Shown piece after piece: positions 1 to 6,717 of a stretch of 48,312 nucleotides of DNA. Each line of letters starts with the position of its first letter. The stretch's first letter is position 1. The position numbers and the translations under genes are program-made. Under the pieces are notes generated by a model. The model searched no databases, was not told the DNA's origin, and was given only the letters and a program-made list of their open reading frames with translations. The stretch spans positions 1 to 48,312 of the forward strand of contig PLNW01000156.1 of the NCBI GenBank assembly GCA_003142855.1, written 5' to 3'. Origin of the DNA: Myxococcales bacterium (lineage in GTDB: Bacteria > Myxococcota_A > Polyangia > Fen-1088).

Positions 1-17
1 TTTCCCGACAGACTCTA

Positions 18-27
18 GTTAGCTAAC
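18..27. repeat. 10-bp perfect palindrome after first gene
   Basis: GTTAGCTAAC lies immediately 3' of the stop codon of the minus-strand lipoprotein gene. It is too short, and lacks a T-run, to be called a terminator with confidence. Recorded only because it is the sole structured element at this window edge. Confidence 0.2.
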
Positions 28-753
28 CTATTTGCAAGCGAGGAACTGGATGTCGTCGAGCCACAGGTCGTAGGTCTGTCCTCCGGCGATGGACCAGTCC
101 ATGGAAACCAGCTTGCTGGACGTCAGAGCCGCGGGACGGGGCTCGCCCCAGCCGGCTTGCTGCTGGAGCTCGGAGAATAAGACGCGGAATTCTTTCCACT
201 GGTTGGTCACCGTCACATCCTTGCCGAAGTGATTCCAGCAGACCTTGCAGACCCCGGCATTGGGGTGGGTGTTCACGTCGCCGATGGCGAAACGGATCTG
301 GCGCGTCGAATTCGCGCCCACCTTGGCCCTGAAGGAAACGCCCACGTACTTGGAAGCGTCGTACACGCCATCCTTGCGGGTGAGCAGCATCAGGCCAAAG
401 CCCGCGCCCCATGCCTCTTGTGGCGCGCCGATGGCGGTCTTGCCCATTGCTCGGAGGGCCAGGCCCGAGCCGTCGTTCCCCACTTCGCTCGGGATAAAGG
501 GATCGGGCCCGATGGTCGATCCCTTGTCGTCGTGCTTGGTCCACCAGTAGCCATTGCGGCCCGCTATTGCGCTGATATCGGTGTTCTCGTCCTCGAAGTC
601 GTCGATCATTCCGTCGTCAGCGGGACGCGTACCCAGCCGGCAGCTGGCGACGTCGACCGCGCCCAGGGCGCCGGCAGACGCGCGTGTTTGTGAGACGCCG
701 ATGCAGCCCGAGGCGCTCGCCAGCACAAGAAACCACGATAGAAAACGAGACAT
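28..753 (-). CDS. Lipoprotein with sugar-binding-like beta-sandwich
   Basis: Encodes 241 aa. The chosen ATG (753) gives a short lipoprotein signal with Cys17 after a hydrophobic stretch (LASASGC); an upstream in-frame Met at 774 and the much longer open frame running to 1467 are rejected because they destroy the signal. The mature part carries a DDFED-type start, an aromatic-rich middle, and ends in a W-x-D-I-x-F strand (YDLWLDDIQF), the pattern of carbohydrate-binding domains related to CBM11/CIA30-like beta-sandwiches. The C-terminal third (QW.EF.VLF, QQ.GW, then the final strand) is visibly related to the C-terminus of the protein at 4314-5684. Likely anchored in the outer membrane or periplasm and involved in glycan binding. 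It is divergent from the beta-barrel operon across a shared palindromic operator candidate. Fold assignment is by pattern only. Confidence 0.75.
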   Translation of the reverse strand: MSRFLSWFLVLASASGCIGVSQTRASAGALGAVDVASCRLGTRPADDGMIDDFEDENTDISAIAGRNGYWWTKHDDKGSTIGPDPFIPSEVGNDGSGLALRAMGKTAIGAPQEAWGAGFGLMLLTRKDGVYDASKYVGVSFRAKVGANSTRQIRFAIGDVNTHPNAGVCKVCWNHFGKDVTVTNQWKEFRVLFSELQQQAGWGEPRPAALTSSKLVSMDWSIAGGQTYDLWLDDIQFLACK

Positions 754-825
754 GGCCTGCGCAGAACTATACATCAGGCGGCGGTTGGCCAGGCCAAAGA
801 AAACGATGGTAAGCCGGCCGGTAAC

Positions 826-846
826 TTGGTAAGAGGCTCTTACCAA
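826..846. promoter_or_regulatory. Palindromic operator candidate
   Basis: Two perfect 10-bp arms, TTGGTAAGAG and CTCTTACCAA, separated by one base, lie between the divergent starts at 753 (minus) and 866 (plus). Two further GGTAA half-sites occur just upstream at about 808 and 820. The size and symmetry fit a dimeric repressor site, for example of LacI type, although the regulator is not in this window. It lies about 20 bases before the GTG start of the barrel gene, where a bound protein would block transcription or early elongation. Confidence 0.6.
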
Positions 847-865
847 CCTCCCCTTTGGTCGCGGT

Positions 866-2707
866 GTGATCTGCGCGCTCCTTATCCTGAAATTGCTGGC
901 CCTGCCGCTCGCCGGCCCTTCGGCTGAGGCGGCCGCGTCGGCTGAGCCTGCGCCGACCGCACCGGCCGATGCGCCCGCCGCGGCGGAGCCACCAGCAGCG
1001 CCAGCCGAGGGCAGTCCCGCCCAACCGGCCTCGGCTGCGGTTCCGGCCCCGACTCCGGCTCCGGCCCCGGCTCCGACACCGGTTCTGGCGCCGGCACCGA
1101 CGCCGGCTCCGGCACCGGCCCCGGCCTCCGACAGTGGACACACGACCGATGAGTTGGCGGGGGCAGGGTACGTTCCGGGATACCGCGCATACCAGGCGCT
1201 GGTCTTGTCGCCCCTTTCGCCGCGAGTCGGTGGTGCTCCAGGAGGCATCACGCCAGGATTTGCGGCACCGATGCCGTTCGGACAGTGGACTCCGCGCTTC
1301 GGCGGGTTCATGTCCGCCAGTTTCCAGGGCAGCATCGGCGAGCGCACCAACCCCGTGGCCGGCCAGAGCAAGACGGTCATCCACACGCCACAGCAGACTC
1401 TCGACGAATACGCGTCGTTCGTGGGCACCAACACCATACCAGGGCAGTGGGTGGCGTTGAATTTCACCTACGGCAATGGCGTGGTCAGCGCCAACGTGAG
1501 CCTCAACACCTGGAACCCCACCGAGCCGACCACGTACTACCAGATGGGCAGCCAGATCTTTCTCATGAATGCCTATCTCGAATTCACCATTCCGCAGATT
1601 GGTCCGTTGCGGCCGCGCGTGATGGCTGGTTATTTCGGTCCCTTCTACGGCAGCCTAGCCGAGTACGGGCTGGGCATGTACACCAACCCCATGGTGGGAT
1701 CGCCCCGCGGGGTCGGCGAGCTGGCCATCATCGAGTATCGCTTGCAACCGACCTGGACCTTGTTCGTTGAGCACGGATTTGTGGGCAGTCGCAATGGCAA
1801 CGTGCCGTGGAACGTGGTTCCCACTGGCGGGAACGGCGGTGCCAATCCCGTGCTCCCGGCGGCCTGGGTGCACCACGCCCACGTGGTCCTGCGCCGGACC
1901 GGTGATACTCAGTTTCACACCGGGTTGCACTACCTCTACAACTGGGCGCAGGATGATCGCTCGCAGCAGCCCATCGACAACAACACCACGCGCGAGGTTT
2001 TCGAAGACCGAATCAAGGACGGGAGTATTACTGTGATCGGGTGGGACGCCAACGCGCGCAATGCCTCCTGGGGCGCTGTTGGCGTCGGGGCCTCATATAT
2101 ACGGGGCGAGAATGCCTTTCTCTTGCGCGGGCTCAATACCTTTGGGGGCGAGGGTAACAATCTGACTGACCGTTGGTTCGGGCCAGCAAGCGGTGGCACA
2201 GGAACGCTGCTGGCCATGGGGCTCAACTACAGCACCAGCCTGGGCCGCATGCTGCGACCGTCGTACTCGTCTGACGCCCCTGACGTGGCGATCAATGCGG
2301 GCTTTGTCATGGCCTACACTCTGACCCACACGCTCACGATTCCGGGCACGGGTTCCGCCGAGGCCCCCATCGACCCGACCCCTTTGCCGGCTGACGCCGA
2401 CCTGTTCAACCATCGTCTGCGCTACAAGTTCGGGGTCGAGTCGATCTACACCTTCCGCCCCTGGGTGGGCGTGGCCTTGCGCGCTGACTGCGTGGCGCCG
2501 AATTCCAAGGATTTGGGCGAGACCTTCTATGTGCTGGCGCCGCGGGTGATATTTCGCACCAACTGGGTCAGTCGCGAGACGATTTCGATTATCTATGGCA
2601 GATGGTTCTATGGCCCGCGCAGCCACCCGGAGGCGAGCTCCTTGTTGGCGCAGGACGTGGGCCTCGACAAGAACCTCATCGCCTTCAACGTGAACATGTG
2701 GTGGTAA
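866..2707 (+). CDS. Predicted outer-membrane beta-barrel, paralogue 1
   Basis: Encodes 613 aa from a GTG start with a hydrophobic export signal (about residues 1-24). A periplasmic Ala/Pro-rich linker with repeated PAPAP units follows (about 30-90), then about 480 residues of alternating aromatic/Gly strands typical of beta-barrels, ending in ...NMWW, a terminal aromatic as on many outer-membrane proteins. It is clearly paralogous to the next gene: both share a G-Q-(S/N)-K-T-V-x-H segment, a GP.SGGTG.LL..G segment, and the MWW end. No TonB box or plug domain was seen, so a TonB-dependent receptor is unlikely; a porin-like barrel is the best guess. First gene of a four-gene run (2-base gap to the next). 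The start lacks a convincing Shine-Dalgarno sequence but is the only one that keeps the signal. Confidence 0.7.
   Translation: MICALLILKLLALPLAGPSAEAAASAEPAPTAPADAPAAAEPPAAPAEGSPAQPASAAVPAPTPAPAPAPTPVLAPAPTPAPAPAPASDSGHTTDELAGAGYVPGYRAYQALVLSPLSPRVGGAPGGITPGFAAPMPFGQWTPRFGGFMSASFQGSIGERTNPVAGQSKTVIHTPQQTLDEYASFVGTNTIPGQWVALNFTYGNGVVSANVSLNTWNPTEPTTYYQMGSQIFLMNAYLEFTIPQIGPLRPRVMAGYFGPFYGSLAEYGLGMYTNPMVGSPRGVGELAIIEYRLQPTWTLFVEHGFVGSRNGNVPWNVVPTGGNGGANPVLPAAWVHHAHVVLRRTGDTQFHTGLHYLYNWAQDDRSQQPIDNNTTREVFEDRIKDGSITVIGWDANARNASWGAVGVGASYIRGENAFLLRGLNTFGGEGNNLTDRWFGPASGGTGTLLAMGLNYSTSLGRMLRPSYSSDAPDVAINAGFVMAYTLTHTLTIPGTGSAEAPIDPTPLPADADLFNHRLRYKFGVESIYTFRPWVGVALRADCVAPNSKDLGETFYVLAPRVIFRTNWVSRETISIIYGRWFYGPRSHPEASSLLAQDVGLDKNLIAFNVNMWW
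1030..1130 (+). repeat. Ala/Pro-coding tandem repeat linker
   Basis: Short imperfect repeats of GC-rich GCxCCG units inside the barrel gene encode a PAPAPTP-type linker. Such linkers often span peptidoglycan or the periplasm in OmpA-like and TonB-like proteins. The same bases give long meaningless open frames on the opposite strand. Confidence 0.7.
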
Positions 2708-2709
2708 CC

Positions 2710-4323
2710 ATGGATGATAGGTTCAACATACGCGTTTTGCGGGCGCTGGCGATTGCGGCGACGGCAGTGGCGACGCTGGCGAGCGCCGGTCCAGTCCATG
2801 CGCAGGGGGCTCCGGTCACGTCGCCCGATGCGCTGGCCCAAGGGTTGCGCTTCGACCCTTCGCTCAGCCTCGATCCAACCTTGCCCCAGGTGGCGGCCAT
2901 GCCCGGCGGCCTGACCCCGGCCTTTGGCCAGCGCTCGCTGAGCGAGGGCGAATGGCGTTTCGATTTTCACGGCTACATCTTGGCGCCCTTGAACATGGGG
3001 TTCAACACGCGGCCCGATCCCCTGCCTGGGCAGAACAAGACCGTGCTGCACGCGCCCCCGGTGGTGCCCGACGATTTGGAAACATTTTCCCACACCGGCG
3101 TCGTGCCCACCACCTACGCGCAGCTCAATTTCTCTGAAGGCAACAGCATCATCAGCGCCAACGTGAGCATCCTGGCCAAGCAGGCCAATGTGTCTGAGAG
3201 CTTCATCGAGCCGGCCAGTCAGCTAGGCATCACGGACGTTTTCCTCAGCATTCTGCCTCCCTTGGGCGAGAAGGTTCACATGCAGGCTTTGCTGGGCGCC
3301 TTCACGCTTCGCTACGGCTCGACCGGCGAGTACGACGAGGGACGCTACGGCACGCCTCTTATCGCACGCATCAACGGCGTGGGCGAGCATGTGGCGGTCA
3401 GGACCGGGTGGCGCAAGTTCACCTTCACCCTTGAGGAAGGGGTTCACGGCCAGACCAACGTCGCGGGGTCCAGCATCACGCCGGACGTATGGAACGACTG
3501 GGCGGACCCGGGAGCGGGCAGTAGCTTCGTGGCCCATGTGCACGCGGGCGTGGGCTACACCAATCGCTTGATGGTCGGGGCGCACTACATGCGCGCCTTC
3601 AGTCAAGACGAGCACGCAGGATCCGCGGCCCCTGACGGGCGCATCGATGTGTATGCAGGGGACGTGCGGCTGAACCTGGGACGCTTTGGCCATTTCTATG
3701 AGGCGCTGTCGTATACCGATGCCCTGCAAGCGCGAACTGTGAGCCGGGTCTTCAGCGTGCTCAACACCCTGGGCGGCAAGGGGCTCATGGACAATTACCT
3801 CGGCCCCTTGAGCGGCGGTACTGGCCAGCTTCTTACCTGGGGCGGACAGTACGATCTGAGTATTGGCCGGTTGGTCAGCTATCCCGTGCCCTTCTCCGGC
3901 GACGGTCCGGATTTGTTCGTCAGCCTATTTTGGATGGGGACCCACGTGTCGAGCGCGGACAAGACGAGCACCTATATGTCCGTTGATCCCAAGAGCCTGG
4001 ATAGCCGGATCAAGTTCGACAACGTCACCAAGACCAAGTTCGGCATCGAGGCAACCTACAGTATGCTTTCCTGGTTGGCGGCTTCGATGCGCTTCGATCG
4101 CGTGGACCCCAACCTGGCCGACACGCGCTACAGCTTCTCGGTGCTTTCGCCTCGGATCATCTTCCACACGGGCTGGCAATCCACAGATCAAGTTGTCTTG
4201 CAGTATTCACACTGGTTCAATGGCCCATGGACGACTGTGCGAGTGGGCGAGCCGCCAGTTGAGGATATCTCAGTGGTTCCGGACGGCGACATGGTGTCCC
4301 TGTCCGCGCGCATGTGGTGGTAG
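2710..4323 (+). CDS. Predicted outer-membrane beta-barrel, paralogue 2
   Basis: Encodes 537 aa from ATG 2710, two bases after the previous stop; the open frame extends 5' into the previous gene, but only this start gives a signal peptide (basic start, hydrophobic core, cleavage near VHAQG about residue 32). It lacks the Pro-rich linker of its paralogue but matches it through the barrel (for example SGGTGQLL, GDGPDLFVS, and a MWW terminus). It probably forms a second barrel that works with, or as an alternative to, the first. The 3' end overlaps the next gene's likely GTG start by about 10 bases, arguing for translational coupling. Substrate unknown; the neighbourhood suggests a glycan. Confidence 0.7.
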   Translation: MDDRFNIRVLRALAIAATAVATLASAGPVHAQGAPVTSPDALAQGLRFDPSLSLDPTLPQVAAMPGGLTPAFGQRSLSEGEWRFDFHGYILAPLNMGFNTRPDPLPGQNKTVLHAPPVVPDDLETFSHTGVVPTTYAQLNFSEGNSIISANVSILAKQANVSESFIEPASQLGITDVFLSILPPLGEKVHMQALLGAFTLRYGSTGEYDEGRYGTPLIARINGVGEHVAVRTGWRKFTFTLEEGVHGQTNVAGSSITPDVWNDWADPGAGSSFVAHVHAGVGYTNRLMVGAHYMRAFSQDEHAGSAAPDGRIDVYAGDVRLNLGRFGHFYEALSYTDALQARTVSRVFSVLNTLGGKGLMDNYLGPLSGGTGQLLTWGGQYDLSIGRLVSYPVPFSGDGPDLFVSLFWMGTHVSSADKTSTYMSVDPKSLDSRIKFDNVTKTKFGIEATYSMLSWLAASMRFDRVDPNLADTRYSFSVLSPRIIFHTGWQSTDQVVLQYSHWFNGPWTTVRVGEPPVEDISVVPDGDMVSLSARMWW

Positions 4324-5684
4324 GAACCGTGGCGAGGCAGAAGACATATCCGGTTGGACTGCAGCGCGCGCTGCTGGCCGGGCTTTGTGCTCTGGCGTGC
4401 ATACCCACTGCGGGCAATCAGGCCACGGACGCGCAGGCCACCGGCGCGTCGCCGGGTTTCTGTGTGAAGCCGACATCCTGCAACCCCGATCCAGGGCCGC
4501 AGCCGGTAAATTGTGCGGCTGCCGAATCGGGGCTGGAGTTTGCACCATTCAACATTGCCGATTTCGAGGAGCTCGGCAGCGACCTCAACAACAACCCGTC
4601 GTACATCGGCGAGTTCATGTACTCGTACACCGACGCGACCGCCCAAATCTATGCCAACGGGGACAATGGATTGCAGTTCCCGGCCGCGTACGGCCCCGTG
4701 GCAACCACTGCGAACCGGTGCAGCTCAGATGATCCGAATGGTCCCAGTAATCACATCCTGCACGTCACAGGTGGGCATGTCCAAGGCGGATCAATTATTG
4801 GCGCGCCATTCCTTGGCTGGGGCGGTGGGCTGGGCGTGGCCATGCAGCACTTCGCAGTGGACAAGAATCTCTGCTTTGATAGCCAGGCCAACTACTTGCC
4901 TGAATCTGAGCGTTCGCCTTTCTGCGAGCCCGACAGTGCCGAACTGCCCGTACGTTACGCCGCGCTCAACCTGAGTGATTGGGATGGCGTTGCTGTCTGG
5001 GCTCGGCGCGCGCCCGACAGCCAGCCTCTCCTGCGCGTGCTCGTGGGCAACAAGTACACCGACGACGACATCAGCTATCTCACGTATGTCCGAGACCCAA
5101 ACGAGCCGCGCTTCTGTGAGCGGGTCCGTGAATGTGACTGCGTGAACGGCAAGGACTGTGAGAAGTGGGATAATCCGGGCGGGACGCTGCCTGCGGGCTA
5201 CTACTGCGGAGATCCGGCGGCGGATCCGCAACCTGGAACCATTTCTGGCGCCGGGGTGCAGGCCGCCAACAGTTGCAACATGACCCAGTGTAACCAGGTG
5301 TACCCGGCCTACCCGGGCAATGGACCGGATCCACAATTCGCTGGCCGGCCCTGTACGCCCTATGCTCTCCGCAACGGAACCCAATGGAGCTACTGTTTTG
5401 ATCCCGCCACTGATCCGCCCCCCGCCGAGTCTGACAAACAGTGCGGGGATCACTGGACTTTCCCGTTGCATCTGACCACCGAATGGCAGCTCTTCCTGGT
5501 ACCCTTCACGACCATGTCTCAGCAGGGGTGGGCAGAGCGGTGGTCATTTTTTGATACCTCAACGGTGTCGGTAGTGCGTCTGACTTGGGACGCGGGCTGG
5601 GTTGACTACTGGATTGATAACCTTCGATTCTATCGGGTGCGGCGCAATGGCTTGCCGAATGCCGCCGCAAGCGCGAGCCAATGA
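4314..5684 (+). CDS. Secreted Cys-rich protein, sugar-binding-like C-terminus
   Basis: Up to 456 aa. Possible GTG starts at 4314, 4317 and 4329; all retain a hydrophobic export signal with a Cys (LCALAC) that could be a weak lipobox. The body is rich in Cys pairs (for example RECDC, and clusters around residues 265-345), consistent with a disulfide-stabilised exported protein. The last 80 residues (WQLF.VPF, QQGWAERW, then VDYWIDNLRFY) resemble the C-terminus of the divergent lipoprotein at 28-753 and suggest a beta-sandwich that binds sugars. The early part (FNIADFEEL) resembles the DFED start of the same fold. It overlaps the barrel gene upstream and is followed after 13 bases by another lipoprotein, so all four are probably one transcript. 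Exact function not recognised. Confidence 0.65.
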   Translation: MVVGTVARQKTYPVGLQRALLAGLCALACIPTAGNQATDAQATGASPGFCVKPTSCNPDPGPQPVNCAAAESGLEFAPFNIADFEELGSDLNNNPSYIGEFMYSYTDATAQIYANGDNGLQFPAAYGPVATTANRCSSDDPNGPSNHILHVTGGHVQGGSIIGAPFLGWGGGLGVAMQHFAVDKNLCFDSQANYLPESERSPFCEPDSAELPVRYAALNLSDWDGVAVWARRAPDSQPLLRVLVGNKYTDDDISYLTYVRDPNEPRFCERVRECDCVNGKDCEKWDNPGGTLPAGYYCGDPAADPQPGTISGAGVQAANSCNMTQCNQVYPAYPGNGPDPQFAGRPCTPYALRNGTQWSYCFDPATDPPPAESDKQCGDHWTFPLHLTTEWQLFLVPFTTMSQQGWAERWSFFDTSTVSVVRLTWDAGWVDYWIDNLRFYRVRRNGLPNAAASASQ

Positions 5685-5697
5685 AAGGAGTTCACTC

Positions 5698-6576
5698 ATG
5701 GAGAAGACGGCTATGAAAGTGCAACGGTATCTCATGATCTTCGGCATGTTGGCCCTGGCCGCTTTTGCGGCGGGCTGCGGATCTTCGGACACCCGGCCTG
5801 GGACCGGGGGCACCCCGGCTGCAGGCACCCCAGCTGGAGGAACGTCGCAGGCCGGCGGCACGACCGCAGTCGCAGGAACTCTTGGCGGCGGCACGACCAC
5901 CCCGACGGGTGGAACCACGACCGCAGGAGGCACCACTGCCGCGGCTGGAACCACAGGGAATCTGAACGGGGCGGTGTGCCCACCTGGGGTTACACCCACG
6001 GGGGCGGAAATCACGAACTTCACCTCTACGGAATGGAACGGAATCACGGACAAGTTCGGAACGGGCACTGTGATTGGCGGCATTTTCAGCTACGGGGGCG
6101 GCAAGACCGGCTCCACGATGAAGTCGAGCGTGGATTCTACCAATCATACACTGGTCCTATCTGGCACCGTCGTGGCCGGCGACTATTCCGGCGGCGGCTT
6201 GTCGTTCGATGAATGCGTAAATGCCTCGACCTACTCTGGCGTGCAGTTCACCTTGGGTGGAACCACGGGCGGTTGCGACCTGATTTTCAACGTCCAGACC
6301 TTCGACGAAAAGCCTGCCGGCACGAATCAGGTGGGCGGATGCACCAGCAGCAGTTGCTACGCCTTCCCGAGCGTGAAGCTGACCAGCACCTCGGGTCCAA
6401 TCACGGTCGCCTTCTCGACCTTGACTGGCGGCCAACTGGTCGTTGCGACGGCCCTGCAAGACGAGATTGTGGGGTTGCAGTGGCAGTTCCAGTCTCCCGC
6501 GCCTGTTGGCGACGCGGGCCAACCCGGGTGTGACGGCATCAACCTGACCATCACCGACGTTTCGTTCGTTCAGTAA
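5698..6576 (+). CDS. Lipoprotein with GGT-repeat linker
   Basis: Encodes 292 aa from ATG 5698, preceded by a good Shine-Dalgarno AAAGGAG at 5684-5690. A signal with a lipobox (AAFAAGC) is followed by about 60 residues of Gly-Thr-Ala repeats (GGTTTAGGTT type), then a Thr/Gly/Ser-rich beta domain with four to six Cys. That domain ends in GINLTITDVSFVQ, the same final-strand pattern as the two sugar-binding-like proteins nearby. It is likely tethered to the outer membrane on a flexible arm and binds glycan, perhaps handing it to the barrels encoded upstream. Last gene of the run; a hairpin cluster follows. Family not recognised. Confidence 0.7.
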   Translation: MEKTAMKVQRYLMIFGMLALAAFAAGCGSSDTRPGTGGTPAAGTPAGGTSQAGGTTAVAGTLGGGTTTPTGGTTTAGGTTAAAGTTGNLNGAVCPPGVTPTGAEITNFTSTEWNGITDKFGTGTVIGGIFSYGGGKTGSTMKSSVDSTNHTLVLSGTVVAGDYSGGGLSFDECVNASTYSGVQFTLGGTTGGCDLIFNVQTFDEKPAGTNQVGGCTSSSCYAFPSVKLTSTSGPITVAFSTLTGGQLVVATALQDEIVGLQWQFQSPAPVGDAGQPGCDGINLTITDVSFVQ

Positions 6577-6608
6577 CTGAGACAGACGCAAGGTTCGCGC
6601 GCTTCTCG

Positions 6609-6717
6609 GTAGGGGCGACCTGCGGTCGCCCCAGCGACTACGGGCGGGCGAGGGAAGGGCGACCGCAGGTCGCCCCTACGTCTGCGGCGAGAAAGGGCGA
6701 CCGTAGGTCGCCGCTAC
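6609..6717. repeat. REP-like GC hairpin cluster
   Basis: Three copies of a short palindromic unit (GGGCGACC, three bases, GGTCGCCC) lie at 6609-6632, 6657-6679 and 6695-6717. The first two are perfect inverted copies over 23 bases with a 24-base spacer. They lie between converging genes (stops at 6576 and 6714) and may act as a bidirectional terminator. A 16-base partial copy recurs at 13465-13480, so the unit is dispersed. Confidence 0.65.

Noticed and set aside
754..1467. N-terminal extension of the first lipoprotein to 479 aa
   Set aside because: The extension is antisense of the Ala/Pro linker of the barrel gene and has no signal peptide.
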